From NCBI GenBank assembly GCA_949283145.1, contig CASDRL010000050.1, positions 1-36,493 of the forward strand: a stretch of 36,493 bases of DNA, given 5' to 3'. The translations under genes were made by a program, and so were the position numbers. The notes under the pieces were generated by a model, which had not been told where the DNA came from, did not search any database, and saw only the letters and a list, made by a program, of their open reading frames with translations. Below are positions 1 to 8,002 of this stretch, in pieces (positions within the stretch are counted from its first letter, which is position 1; each line of letters starts with the position of its first letter). The stretch is from an uncultured Clostridia bacterium (lineage in GTDB: Bacteria > Bacillota > Clostridia > Christensenellales > CAG-917).

Positions 1-387
1 CGCTTGCAATGCGCCCGCTTCGCGATCAGATGGCGCATTGCCGACGCACTGCCGTCCAGCCCTCGGCACTCACACGGTCGCCGCGGCGCTCAAGAGGGCT
101 TCGCCCTGTGAGCGCTTGGTGAGCGGCTCCACTCCGAATGAGTGAGCATCGTGTCAAGCAACGCTCGCTCGGAATTTTCGTTATTCCGTCTTCGAATGAG
201 AAATCGGCGTGCTCAAGCACGCTCGCCCATGCTTTTTATTATAAAAGTGCGCCGAGTGTTGCAGGCGAAGCCGCAACGCTCGGCGCAATATTATATAAAA
301 GTTTGGGGTCGAGGGGCATAATGCCCCTCGCGGGGTGCAGGGGCAGCGCCCCTGCGTACTGGATAAAGGGGCAACGCCCCTGCGGCG
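1..387. repeat. Intergenic repeat, copy A (hairpin-rich, no gene)
   Basis: No gene is visible here. The stretch is homologous to 28986-29300 (copy B): both start with CGCTTGCAATGCGCCCG, share long blocks up to the 'gagcggctccactccgaat' segment, and end just after the stop codon of a minus-strand gene. Positions 116-196 also recur inverted at 36320-36402 (copy C). It holds several perfect or near-perfect hairpins: GCGCCGAG...CTCGGCGC at about 248-285, GAGGGGC...GCCCCTC at about 313-330, and GCAGGGGC...GCCCCTGC at about 337-354. These may serve as terminators or as REP-like elements. The repeat is probably truncated by the window edge. Confidence 0.75.
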
Positions 388-1359
388 TCACACAATGTGC
401 AACACGTCGAATTTGAAGCAGGCGGAGATGATGTAGGCGAAGGCGACGGAGACGAGGAACATCGCGGCGAATATGGCGAGGTTCTCGCGCCATGCTTTGC
501 GGTCGCGGAAGAGTACGGCGAAGCCGATGCCTGCGTTCATCAGGAGCCCGCCGAGTGTGGCTCCGAAGCCGAGCCCGCCCATGAGATAGAGGTCGCTGAT
601 GACTACGGAAGAGGCGCAATTCGGGATGGCGCCGACGATGACGGCGAACAGAGGCGCGACATAGCGATTGGAGGAAAGGAACTCCATCAAAGCGTCCTCT
701 CCGACAAAATGTATAATGACGCCGAAGATCATGTTGATGACGAAGATGTAAAGGAACGTTCTCGCGCTGTGCTCGAGGGGATGAAGAAGATATTGACGGA
801 ATTTTGCGGAGCGGTTTTTGGCGGCGAGCTCCTTTTCTTCTCCGCAGGGTTCTTCGCACTCGGAGTGATCGTGCTCGCTCTCTTTTTCGTCGTGTTCGAT
901 GCTGTGCCCGCAGCATCCGATGTGGATCTCGGGCTCGTGCTCGCATTCCGCGGCGTGATGTTCCACGCGCGCGCGGTTTTTTGTGCAGATAAGGTCCGCC
1001 GTATAGCCTACGATGAGCCCGATCGCGAACTTGAAAGCGAGGATGGGGAGAATGTCGACCGCCTTTTCACCTGCGGAAAGAAAGATGGGCAGAGCCTCGT
1101 CCGATGTTGCGAGATAGACCCCAAGCAGGGTGCCGACGGTGATGTGCCGCTTTTGATAAAGATCGGTGGCGACGACGCTGAACCCGCATTGCGGGAAGAG
1201 CCCGACCGTCACGCCAACGAGGGGCGCAAGCCTGCCCTTCAATTTGATCCTGCCCGCGAGACGGGGCTCGAGGACGGCGATTAGGATGTTGACGGGGACG
1301 AGGACGGCAAGCACGATGAGGCTGTCTATGAGCGCGTCGAGAAAGATGTCTCCCATCAC
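388..1359 (-). CDS. Putative manganese/arsenic-type efflux permease with His/Cys-rich loop
   Basis: This 323-residue integral membrane protein has two halves that each carry a related motif: PQCGFSVVATDLY near residue 56 and PNCASSVVISDLY near residue 245. This internal duplication is typical of the polytopic permease family annotated as 'putative manganese transporter' or 'arsenic efflux protein'. Between the halves lies a hydrophilic loop (about residues 135-185) rich in His, Cys, Glu and Asp, which looks like a cytosolic metal-binding segment. The gene follows recF directly: its GTG start at 1357-1359 overlaps the recF TGA by 4 bp (GTGA), so translation is probably coupled. An in-frame ATG at 1354-1356 is an alternative start. 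The substrate cannot be settled from sequence; divalent metal export is an inference. No known link with RecF is implied beyond co-transcription. Confidence 0.75.
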   Translation of the reverse strand: MMGDIFLDALIDSLIVLAVLVPVNILIAVLEPRLAGRIKLKGRLAPLVGVTVGLFPQCGFSVVATDLYQKRHITVGTLLGVYLATSDEALPIFLSAGEKAVDILPILAFKFAIGLIVGYTADLICTKNRARVEHHAAECEHEPEIHIGCCGHSIEHDEKESEHDHSECEEPCGEEKELAAKNRSAKFRQYLLHPLEHSARTFLYIFVINMIFGVIIHFVGEDALMEFLSSNRYVAPLFAVIVGAIPNCASSVVISDLYLMGGLGFGATLGGLLMNAGIGFAVLFRDRKAWRENLAIFAAMFLVSVAFAYIISACFKFDVLHIV

Positions 1360-2450
1360 CTCACCACCTTTGCTTTGCCGTCGCTTACGGCGATCATCCT
1401 CTCCTTGCCGCTGCCGCCCGAGAACTCCGTGCAGGTGATGAGCGTCTGCACTCCGTGAGCAAGGGAAAGCAACATCTTTTTCCTCTCGCCGTCGAGCTCG
1501 CTCAAAACATCGTCGAGCAAAAGGACGGGCGGCTCACCGCTCTCTTTTTCAAAGAGCCCGACTTCGCCTATCTTCATCGCGAGCGCGATAGTGCGCTGCT
1601 GCCCTTGCGACGCAAACTTTCTTCCGTCCAACCCGTTTATCTCTATGGCTATATCGTCGCGGTGCGGACCGACCGTGCAATAGCCGAGTTTCTTGTCCTT
1701 TTCCCTCGCCTCTTCGAGTTTATCGTACAGCTCGGCGCGGAGCGCGTCCAAGCCTTCCGCCGTGAGCGGAGTGTCGTATCCGAGCCTGAGTTTTTCCTTT
1801 CCGCCGCTTAGTTTGAAATGCGCTTCACCCGCAAGAACGTCGAGTGCGGATATATACCTTCTCCTCTTTTCGACGACGATCGCGCCGTACTCCGAAAGCT
1901 GCGCGTCCCACACCGCCAGCATATCGTCGATATTCTCACTCTTCCACGCGTCCTTCAAAAGGTTATTCTTCTGTTTGAGCACTTTATTATAGCGAGACAG
2001 TGCGATAAAGTACGCTTTTTGTTGTTGAGAGAGACCTACGTCGAGAAATTTTCTGCGTTCAGCGGGGGTCTCTTTGACGAGTTTCATCTCATCGGGAGAG
2101 AAGAAAACCACACCGAGGATGCCAATGAGTTCCGCCGCGCGGCGCATCGGGATGCCGTCCGCAAGCACCTTTTTTTTGCCCGCGGAATCGATCTGAAGAG
2201 CGATGGTGTGACGGCGGAATTTTTTTTCGACCGTGATCCTGACCGTCGCTTTTTCGCATCCGAACCTGACCATCTCTTTGTCTTTCGCGGTGCGCGGCGA
2301 GCTGAAAAGAGATGTGAGATAGACGCTTTCGAGAATGTTTGTCTTCCCTGCGCCGTTTTTTCCGCAGATGATGTTGACGCCGTCGGAAAACGTCAGATCC
2401 AGGCGTTCGTAATTGCGGAAATTTTCGAGTTCGAGCGAAATTATTTTCAT
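1356..2450 (-). CDS. recF: DNA replication and repair protein RecF
   Basis: RecF is an SMC-like ATPase that helps load RecA at single-strand gaps during recombinational repair. The 364-residue length is normal for the family. The N-terminus MKIISLELENFRNYERLDL is typical. The Walker A loop GKNGAGKTN lies near residues 30-38, and the ABC-type signature and Walker B region (ASQGQQRTIALAMK, then PPVLLLDDVLSELD) lie near residues 275-315. The gene points away from dnaA, whereas in many Firmicutes recF follows dnaA-dnaN on the same strand, so the local order is rearranged. No strong Shine-Dalgarno is visible before the ATG (the preceding bases are AAGCGTAAAAA). It is followed, with a 4-bp overlap, by the permease gene. 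Confidence 0.95.
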   Translation of the reverse strand: MKIISLELENFRNYERLDLTFSDGVNIICGKNGAGKTNILESVYLTSLFSSPRTAKDKEMVRFGCEKATVRITVEKKFRRHTIALQIDSAGKKKVLADGIPMRRAAELIGILGVVFFSPDEMKLVKETPAERRKFLDVGLSQQQKAYFIALSRYNKVLKQKNNLLKDAWKSENIDDMLAVWDAQLSEYGAIVVEKRRRYISALDVLAGEAHFKLSGGKEKLRLGYDTPLTAEGLDALRAELYDKLEEAREKDKKLGYCTVGPHRDDIAIEINGLDGRKFASQGQQRTIALAMKIGEVGLFEKESGEPPVLLLDDVLSELDGERKKMLLSLAHGVQTLITCTEFSGGSGKERMIAVSDGKAKVVR

Positions 2451-2472
2451 TTTTTACGCTTGATTTTCCCTT

Positions 2473-2508
2473 CCCCGACTACATGTTGGGGTCGGTTTTT
2501 ATTTTGCC
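2473..2508 (+). terminator. Terminator-like hairpin upstream of dnaA
   Basis: A short stem (CCGAC/GTCGG, with an alternative CCCC/GGGG pairing) is followed by TTTTTATTTT on the plus strand. It lies between recF and the dnaA promoter and may insulate dnaA from read-through. The stem is short, so the call is tentative. Confidence 0.35.
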
Positions 2509-2516
2509 TTTTCCGC

Positions 2517-2545
2517 TTGAAAAAAGCAAGTCTTTTAATTATAAT
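2517..2545 (+). promoter_or_regulatory. dnaA promoter, predicted leaderless start
   Basis: TTGAAA (2517-2522), a 17-bp spacer and TATAAT (2540-2545) form a near-consensus sigma-A-type promoter. The dnaA ATG begins at 2553, only 7 nt after the -10 box, which is where transcription itself would start. There is no Shine-Dalgarno between the box and the ATG. The mRNA is therefore predicted to be leaderless or nearly so. Confidence 0.75.
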
Positions 2546-2552
2546 ATCACCT

Positions 2553-3926
2553 ATGATCGGAAAAGAAGAATTTTGGGACGACATCAAAAACGAGCTTTCC
2601 AAAACCATGCAGACGATAAGCTACGATATGTGGATCGAGCCTCTCGAACCCGTCTGTTTTGTGGACGGCACTTTTGTGCTTGCGGCAAAGACCGCAATCT
2701 CTAAAAAGACCATCGAGAGAAGTTATCTCGATCAGATCAGAGACGTCGCATCCTCCCTCGATTCTTTTGTCACGGATGTGGAGATCATCGTCAAGGAACA
2801 GGAAGGCGAATATCTCAAAAAACAAAGCATTTCTCTCCCTGACCGCGGGCTCATCGTGGACGAAAAGAGCGCCAAAAAACAGGAGAAAAAAACCAATCCT
2901 TTCCTGGAAAAATACACTTTCGACACATTTGTTCAAGGCAAATCCAATGAGTTTGCCCTTGCTGCCGCAAAAACCGTCGCGGAGAACCCCGGCGGAAAGT
3001 ATAATCCACTGTTCATTTATTCCGGCGTCGGGCTCGGGAAGACTCACCTTTTGCACGCGATCGGGAATTTCCTCTTCAAACATTCCCCGAAGACAAAGGT
3101 GGTTTATGCAAACTCCGAGAATATGGTCAACGAACTGATCAACGTCATCCGCGGCGGCAACAACGACGACAGCAACCGTTTCAGGGAAAAATACCGCGCC
3201 TGCGATGTCCTGATGATCGACGACATACAGTTCCTCAGCGGAAAAAATTCGATGCAGGAAGCGTTCTTCCACATCTTCAACGACCTTTATCAGTCCAACA
3301 AACAGATCATCATCACATCGGACCGCGCTCCGAAAGACCTTCCGACTCTCGAAGAGCGTCTGCGCACTAGGTTCTCGTGGGGTCTGATGGTGGACATCCA
3401 GCCCCCGGACACGGAGACCCGCATCGCCATACTTAAAATGAAAGCGGCTCACGAAAAATTTATGCTGTCCGACGAAGTTGCGGAATTCATCGCCGACAAC
3501 GCAACGACGAACATCAGAGATATGGAAGGGCTGCTCAACAAGATCATCTTTTTCAGCTCCCTTGCCAACAAAGTCATCGACACCAAAGAGCTTGCCTATG
3601 AAGCGCTCCGCGATTTTATCGACGAGAAAAAGGAAACTCTCGACGCCGAGACCATAATCTCCACCGTGTGCAGATATTTCAGCATCACGACCACGGACAT
3701 TTTCTCAAAAAAGAGGACGAAAAATATCGTTGAACCGAGGATGATCGCCATCTACCTCATCACCGAACTGCTCTCCATGCCCCTGATGTCCATCGGTCAG
3801 CTCTTCGGCGGACGCGATCACACCACGGTCATCCACGCGCGCGACAAGATCACGGAGGAGATCAAGACCAACCCGAGGATCAAGATCATCGTCGCAGACC
3901 TCAAAAATATGCTCCTCAACCGCTAA
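2553..3926 (+). CDS. dnaA: Chromosomal replication initiator protein DnaA
   Basis: DnaA is the AAA+ protein that binds DnaA boxes and opens the origin. The start at ATG 2553 gives 457 residues (MIGKEEFWDDI...), the usual length; the open frame extends far upstream, but only this start fits the promoter and the family N-terminus. Visible parts are domain I (about residues 1-85), the Walker A loop GVGLGKTHLLHAIGN, the Walker B segment DVLMIDDIQFLSGK, the sensor region, and the C-terminal DNA-binding signature GGRDHTTVIHARDKI. dnaA stands alone: recF is divergent upstream and dnaN is convergent downstream, unlike the usual dnaA-dnaN operon. No perfect DnaA box is visible directly upstream. Confidence 0.97.
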   Translation: MIGKEEFWDDIKNELSKTMQTISYDMWIEPLEPVCFVDGTFVLAAKTAISKKTIERSYLDQIRDVASSLDSFVTDVEIIVKEQEGEYLKKQSISLPDRGLIVDEKSAKKQEKKTNPFLEKYTFDTFVQGKSNEFALAAAKTVAENPGGKYNPLFIYSGVGLGKTHLLHAIGNFLFKHSPKTKVVYANSENMVNELINVIRGGNNDDSNRFREKYRACDVLMIDDIQFLSGKNSMQEAFFHIFNDLYQSNKQIIITSDRAPKDLPTLEERLRTRFSWGLMVDIQPPDTETRIAILKMKAAHEKFMLSDEVAEFIADNATTNIRDMEGLLNKIIFFSSLANKVIDTKELAYEALRDFIDEKKETLDAETIISTVCRYFSITTTDIFSKKRTKNIVEPRMIAIYLITELLSMPLMSIGQLFGGRDHTTVIHARDKITEEIKTNPRIKIIVADLKNMLLNR

Positions 3927-4130
3927 CGCACTTAGTGTGTTTTCTTTTGCTTTTCGTTTCTCTTTAAGTTTTTATTAAAGAGTCTTTTTTTTGCTTTTCT
4001 TTCCTTTTTGATTTTTTATTGTTAGTGCGTTTACTTTTTCTTTGCGTTTTTGTTAGAAAGTTTTCTTTCGTTTTTCTTTCCTCTGTGAATTCCGGAAGTT
4101 AGTCTGTTTTTTTGCTTGATTGTTTTTTGG
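3927..4130. repeat. T-rich polypyrimidine tract with imperfect repeats (dnaA-dnaN interval)
   Basis: The convergent dnaA-dnaN interval is extremely rich in T on the plus strand and poor in A and G. Three imperfect units begin with TTAGTGTGTTTT (3932), TTAGTGCGTTTA (4022) and TTAGTCTGTTTT (4099), each followed by runs such as CTTTTGCTTTT. No ORF or DnaA box is evident. It may be an unwinding-prone element or simply a degenerate spacer. Confidence 0.6.
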
Positions 4131-4135
4131 TAACG

Positions 4136-4175
4136 AAAAAGACCACCGACGGCGGTCTTTCGGGGTTAATTTTTT
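4136..4175. terminator. Bidirectional terminator between dnaA and dnaN
   Basis: The hairpin AAAGACCaCC...GGcGGTCTTT at about 4138-4160 is flanked by A-rich and T-rich runs. On the minus strand it is followed by TTTTTCG and would end dnaN. On the plus strand, TTAATTTTTT follows a few bases later and could end dnaA. Confidence 0.8.
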
Positions 4176-4180
4176 ATCGC

Positions 4181-5284
4181 TCAGACGATCACTCTAAGCG
4201 GCAGCACGAGATACAGCCAATTCTCCCCCGGTCCCTTTATGATCGCGGGAGCGGTGGACGAGGTGAAATTGAGAGTGACGAATTCGTCGTCAATGGCTTT
4301 CAGGCAGTCCATTATATACTTGCTGTTGAACCCGACTGTCAGGTCTTTGCCGGCAAGGGACACGGGCACCTTCTCATTGACGTTGCCGTCCTCGCTTTCC
4401 GCCGAGAGCGTCATTATGTTTTCCTTGATGTCGAACTTGACGCAATATCTCTTGGAATTGCGGTTGATGAGGGAAACGCGGTCGATGGCGTTCTCTATGC
4501 TCTTCTTGTCCACGGTGACGACGGAATCGAACGCGGTCTGGATGATCTTGGAATAGCTGATATAGCTCTCCGAGATGAGTCTGGTGACGATCTTGGTCTT
4601 GAGCTCGTCGTCCACCATGACGTAATTGCGGTCCACATACACGGTCATGCTGTCCTCATCGTCATCGATGAGACGGCTGAGCTCCATCATGCTCTTTGCG
4701 GGGATGACGATGGTGTCAATGATCCCGTTGTTGACGATGGGCGCCTTGACAAGCCCGAGACGGTAGCCGTCGGACGCGACGCCTTCGACGTGGTCTTCTT
4801 TGATGTTGAGGCAGCAGCCGCGCAGAGCGGGCCTTGCTTCGTCTGTGGCAACGTTGAAAATGATCTTGTTGATGAGGTCTTTGAAATCCTTTTTGAGGAT
4901 GTTGAAGGATCTGTCCTTCGCGACATCGTTGAAGACAGGATAGTCGTCGGGATCATATCCTTTGATCTTGACCTCACTGTCAAGATATTTGACGGAAAGA
5001 GAGTGGTCGGGATTGAGATCGAGCTCCAGTTCCTCTTCCTCTATCTTTTTTGCATAATCGGCAAAAAGTTTGCCGGGAACGACGCATTCGCCCTCAATGA
5101 GAACGTCCGCGTTGATCTTCTTTTCGATGGCAAGTTCGAGGTCGGTGGCGAACAAAGTGAGGATGTCGCCTTCGGCGGTGAGCTTAACACCGTCCAAAAT
5201 CGGATTGCTGCGCTTGACGGGAAGCGCTTTTGTGACTTTTGCAAGAGCATCTGACAGCTCTGTTCCTTGACATTTTATCTTCAT
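4181..5284 (-). CDS. dnaN: DNA polymerase III sliding clamp (beta subunit)
   Basis: The beta clamp is a ring-shaped dimer that tethers DNA polymerase to the template. Starting at ATG 5282-5284 the protein is 367 residues (MKIKCQGTELSDALAKVTKALPVK...), matching the family length and N-terminus; the open frame continues upstream but lacks homology there. Three repeated clamp domains are evident, with family segments such as RSNPILDGVKL near the start, RPALRGCCLNI in the second domain, and the C-terminal LVLPLRV. A promoter (TTGTCA-17-TATTAT) lies 44-72 bp upstream, and a GGGGATCGG stretch before the ATG can act as the ribosome site. The gene is inverted relative to dnaA, which is unusual, and is divergent from parA. 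Confidence 0.96.
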   Translation of the reverse strand: MKIKCQGTELSDALAKVTKALPVKRSNPILDGVKLTAEGDILTLFATDLELAIEKKINADVLIEGECVVPGKLFADYAKKIEEEELELDLNPDHSLSVKYLDSEVKIKGYDPDDYPVFNDVAKDRSFNILKKDFKDLINKIIFNVATDEARPALRGCCLNIKEDHVEGVASDGYRLGLVKAPIVNNGIIDTIVIPAKSMMELSRLIDDDEDSMTVYVDRNYVMVDDELKTKIVTRLISESYISYSKIIQTAFDSVVTVDKKSIENAIDRVSLINRNSKRYCVKFDIKENIMTLSAESEDGNVNEKVPVSLAGKDLTVGFNSKYIMDCLKAIDDEFVTLNFTSSTAPAIIKGPGENWLYLVLPLRVIV

Positions 5285-5531
5285 GATCCGATCCCCATAA
5301 AAACCGTTATTGTTTTTATTTTTAATAATAATACCATAAATAAGGCGTGTTGACAAGTGGAAAAAATATCGAGACCACAACAAGTGCCGTAAAAAAGGCG
5401 CAATAAAAACAACATATAGTAAAGTCGCGCGGAAAAAGATGTTGATAAAAGCAGGGACAAAACAACAATCCGTCCACAAAGAGAGAAAGATGTCCACAAA
5501 AGAGGAAGCGTGAAACATTTTGCGAAACGTC
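5285..5531. other. dnaN-parA divergent intergenic region with degenerate DnaA-box-like sites
   Basis: This AT-rich interval holds several sequences close to the DnaA box TGTGGATAA: TGTTGATAA (5440-5448, one mismatch), and two TTTGTGGAC-type sites on the minus strand (5470-5478 and 5490-5498, two or three mismatches) spaced 20 bp apart. A further weak site, TGTTGACAA, overlaps the dnaN -35 region. It could be a secondary DnaA-binding or regulatory region; the stronger origin candidate is in the 13.1-17.5 kb region. Confidence 0.35.
5328..5356 (-). promoter_or_regulatory. dnaN promoter
   Basis: On the minus strand, TTGTCA (5356-5351) is followed by a 17-bp spacer and TATTAT (5333-5328). The predicted start leaves a leader of roughly 35-40 nt before the dnaN ATG. 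Confidence 0.65.
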
Positions 5532-5560
5532 TTGTGTTTTGAACGCCGATATTGTATAAT
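5532..5560 (+). promoter_or_regulatory. parA promoter, predicted leaderless start
   Basis: TTGTGT (5532-5537), a 17-bp spacer and TATAAT (5555-5560) precede the parA ATG at 5567 by only 6 nt (TCCGTT). There is no Shine-Dalgarno. Transcription is predicted to begin at the ATG itself. Confidence 0.7.
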
Positions 5561-5566
5561 TCCGTT

Positions 5567-6337
5567 ATGGCAAAAGTGATCGCGTTTTCCAACCAGAAAG
5601 GCGGCGTCGGAAAGACGACGACGTGCGTCAATACGGCGGCATATGTTGCGGCAAAAGGCAAAAAAGTATTGGTCGTCGATATGGATCCGCAGGGGAATGC
5701 GTCCAGCGCGATGGGCTTTTTCGAAAGAAAGGACAAAAGATCCGTGTACGAGGTGTTGACGGGTGCGGAGGATCCGCGTGACGCGGTGAAAGAGACGGAC
5801 TCGGAAGGGTTGTATGCGATCGTATCCTCGAGCGATCTTGCGGGCGCGGAGCTCGAGCTTGCGCAGGTCATGATCGGAAGAGAACGGGTGCTTGAGGAAA
5901 AACTAGCCGCGATCAAAGACGATTACGATTTCGTCTTCATAGACTGCCCTCCTTCTCTCGGGCTGCTTACAGTCAATTCATTGACGGCGGCTGACGGGGT
6001 GGTGATCCCGATACAGTGCGAATATTTCGCACTCGAAGGACTCTCGCAGATGATGAATACGATCAAGCTCGTCAAGAAATTTCTCCGTCCCGATATCGAG
6101 GTCGAAGGCGTGGTCATCACTCTCTATGACGGGAGAGCGAAACTCTCGAAAGGCGTTGTGCAGGAGATAGAAAAAGTGTTCGGCAGCAAGGTCTATAATG
6201 TGAAGATCCCGCGCAACGTGAGACTTGCGGAGGCGCCGAGCTACGGAAAGACCATCCTCAAGTACGACCCGAAATGCGCGGGCGCGCAGGCATACGAAAA
6301 ATTCGCGGAAGAATTCCTCGAAAGAATAAACAAGTGA
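5567..6337 (+). CDS. parA: Chromosome-partitioning ATPase ParA (Soj)
   Basis: ParA/Soj is a deviant-Walker ATPase that binds the nucleoid and, with ParB-parS, moves the origin region; in B. subtilis Soj also controls DnaA. With the start at ATG 5567 it has 256 residues, a normal length. The deviant Walker A KGGVGKTTT is at residues 11-19, with the signature lysine K11 and P-loop lysine K16. DMDPQGNASSAMG follows near residue 40, and the Walker B-like FVFIDCPPSLGLLTVNSL lies near residue 125. It forms an operon with parB: the gap from its TGA to the parB ATG is 7 nt. A 5-codon N-terminal extension in the open frame would start within the -10 box and is rejected. Confidence 0.96.
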   Translation: MAKVIAFSNQKGGVGKTTTCVNTAAYVAAKGKKVLVVDMDPQGNASSAMGFFERKDKRSVYEVLTGAEDPRDAVKETDSEGLYAIVSSSDLAGAELELAQVMIGRERVLEEKLAAIKDDYDFVFIDCPPSLGLLTVNSLTAADGVVIPIQCEYFALEGLSQMMNTIKLVKKFLRPDIEVEGVVITLYDGRAKLSKGVVQEIEKVFGSKVYNVKIPRNVRLAEAPSYGKTILKYDPKCAGAQAYEKFAEEFLERINK

Positions 6338-6344
6338 GGTGCTT

Positions 6345-7238
6345 ATGGCAGCAAAAGGCGGACTCGGAGGAAAAGGGCTGACCGCTCTCTTCACCGACAA
6401 TGAGGAAAACGTAAAAGTTGACGTCAAAGACATGCCGACCGTGGAGATCTCCGTCTCGGAGATAGACCGCAACCCAAACCAGCCCCGAAAAACATTTACG
6501 GACGAAAGCCTCAAAGAGATGGCGACATCCATTGCGGCGTACGGCGTGCTGCAGCCGCTGTTGCTCGTCAAAGAGGAAAACGGCAGATATCTCATCGTTG
6601 CGGGAGAAAGAAGATTCCGCGCCGCGACGATCGCAGGGCTCAAAAAAGTGCCTGCGATCATCCGCGAATTCACGGATCAGCAGATCAGAGAGATCTCACT
6701 CATCGAAAACCTGCACCGTGAAGACCTGAACGCCATCGAGGCTGCGGAAGGGATGCGCGAGCTCATGGAAAATCACGGACTCACACAGGAAGAGGTTGCT
6801 CTCCGCATAGGGAAATCCCGCCCTTACGTCACCAACACATTAAGGTTGTTGCAGCTTCCCAAAGAAGTGACGGAAATGGTCAGAAAAGGGGAACTCTCCC
6901 CCGGACACGCCAGAGCGCTCATCTCCATAGATGACAAAGACTATCTGATCAACCTTGCCAAACAGGCTTGCGACAACAAACTCACCGTGCGTGAGATCGA
7001 GAACAGAGTGCGACTCTACTTTACAAGAAAGGCGATCCCGGACGGTCCCAGAAAGACGAGAGAGATCTCCGTCGAACTCAAAGAGATGGTCAGCGATATG
7101 AAACGCATCTTCGCGACGAAAGTCAAGATCCTCGGCAATGACAAGAAAGGCAGGATAATAATAGACTATTTCAACGAGGATGACATCAACCGTATACACG
7201 AGCTGGTCCAGATCCTCAAGCTCAACGAAAAGCTGTAA
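6345..7238 (+). CDS. parB: Chromosome-partitioning protein ParB (Spo0J)
   Basis: ParB is a CTP-dependent clamp that loads at parS sites and slides on DNA. The 297-residue product (MAAKGGLGGKGLTALF...) has the conserved N-terminal NPNQPRKTF segment, the CTP-binding GERRFRAA motif (about residues 88-95), the ENLHREDLN segment (about 122-130) and the central helix-turn-helix (LTQEEVALRIGKSRPYVTN, about 146-164) that reads parS. A C-terminal dimerisation domain follows. The ATG at 6345 is preceded by GAGGTG as ribosome site, which rules out the GTG at 6339 as start. Four parS-like palindromes lie 6.7-8.6 kb downstream, in the gene-free region. Confidence 0.96.
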   Translation: MAAKGGLGGKGLTALFTDNEENVKVDVKDMPTVEISVSEIDRNPNQPRKTFTDESLKEMATSIAAYGVLQPLLLVKEENGRYLIVAGERRFRAATIAGLKKVPAIIREFTDQQIREISLIENLHREDLNAIEAAEGMRELMENHGLTQEEVALRIGKSRPYVTNTLRLLQLPKEVTEMVRKGELSPGHARALISIDDKDYLINLAKQACDNKLTVREIENRVRLYFTRKAIPDGPRKTREISVELKEMVSDMKRIFATKVKILGNDKKGRIIIDYFNEDDINRIHELVQILKLNEKL

Positions 7239-7284
7239 AACGGGTTTTATAAAGCAAAACCAATGAAATAAACAACCGAAATAA

Positions 7285-7314
7285 ACAAAACTCCCTTCAA
7301 AAGGGAGTTTTATT
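7285..7314. terminator. Bidirectional terminator between parB and rsmG
   Basis: A perfect 11-bp stem AAAACTCCCTT / AAGGGAGTTTT (7287-7297 and 7301-7311) has a 3-nt loop. Its A/T ends supply a T-run in both directions. The rsmG stop codon (7310-7312) sits within the stem. Confidence 0.9.
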
Positions 7315-8002
7315 TAAGCGGTGATTTTTTGATCACGCCGTATCTGCGCGGAAGATCGGGAGAGGTGCGGTCGGTCTTCAGAAACACGGAAAGAACACGT
7401 TTGTCGCCGGAAGGAAGAGAGAAAGAAAAACTTTCTTTCAGGGCGGCGCCCAAGACGGAAAGAGTTTTTTCGGACGGTATGTCGGAAGAGTCGGTCTTGT
7501 ATGCGATAAAGATCCCGCCGGGTCTGACGAGAGGGATGGCGAGTTCCGCAAGGATCCCGATCGGGGCGACGGCGCGGGCTGTAACAACATCGAAAGTTTC
7601 TCTTTCGTGAGTGCACTCCTCTGCCCTTTTTGTCAAACAAGAGAGATTTGAAACACTGAACTTTTTAGCAGCCCTTTCAATAAAATCCGTCTTTTTCGCT
7701 GTGGAGTCCAGCGCTGTCACCGAAACGTCCCTGCGGACTGCGGCGATGGGGAAAGAGGGGAACCCGGCTCCCGCTCCGACATCGCAAAGAGCGGCGCCCT
7801 GCGGGATGAAGGAAAGAGAAGAAAGGCTGTCGATAAGATGCTTTTCAGTGAAGGAGTCCGCGTCGGTCAGAGAGGTGAGATTGAACCGCTTGTTTTCCTG
7901 TATGACGAAATCGGAAAATCCGTCGAGGAGAGAGACTGTTTCGTCATCGACCGAGATCCCGAACATTTTCAAACCGTCTTCCAAAAGACGCCTATTTATC
8001 AA
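7310..8002 (-). CDS. rsmG: 16S rRNA (guanine-N7) methyltransferase RsmG
   Basis: RsmG (GidB) methylates N7 of G527 in 16S rRNA using S-adenosylmethionine. The SAM-binding glycine motif is CDVGAGAGFPSFPIA, followed by the acidic turn TALDS and TARAVAPIGILAELA, all family hallmarks; the length of about 230 residues is normal. A strong ribosome site AGGAGGT lies at 8011-8017. The TTG at 8000-8002 is 9 nt from its core and is preferred; a TTG at 8006-8008 (3 nt away) would add two residues. The start overlaps the end of the upstream MFS gene. rsmG commonly neighbours parAB in Firmicutes; here it is convergent with parB. Confidence 0.92.
   Translation of the reverse strand: MINRRLLEDGLKMFGISVDDETVSLLDGFSDFVIQENKRFNLTSLTDADSFTEKHLIDSLSSLSFIPQGAALCDVGAGAGFPSFPIAAVRRDVSVTALDSTAKKTDFIERAAKKFSVSNLSCLTKRAEECTHERETFDVVTARAVAPIGILAELAIPLVRPGGIFIAYKTDSSDIPSEKTLSVLGAALKESFSFSLPSGDKRVLSVFLKTDRTSPDLPRRYGVIKKSPLK

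Noticed and set aside
397..1284. Plus-strand open frame opposite the permease gene
   Set aside because: Its low-complexity acidic product is a shadow of the membrane protein on the other strand.
1818..2552. N-terminal extension of the dnaA frame by 245 codons
   Set aside because: It runs antisense through recF, lacks homology, and would begin upstream of the evident dnaA promoter.
5508..5526. GCGTGAAACA near parA as a parS site
   Set aside because: Only the right half matches; the left half of the palindrome is absent.
6339..6344. GTG at 6339 as the parB start
   Set aside because: This GTG is part of the Shine-Dalgarno GAGGTG for the ATG at 6345.
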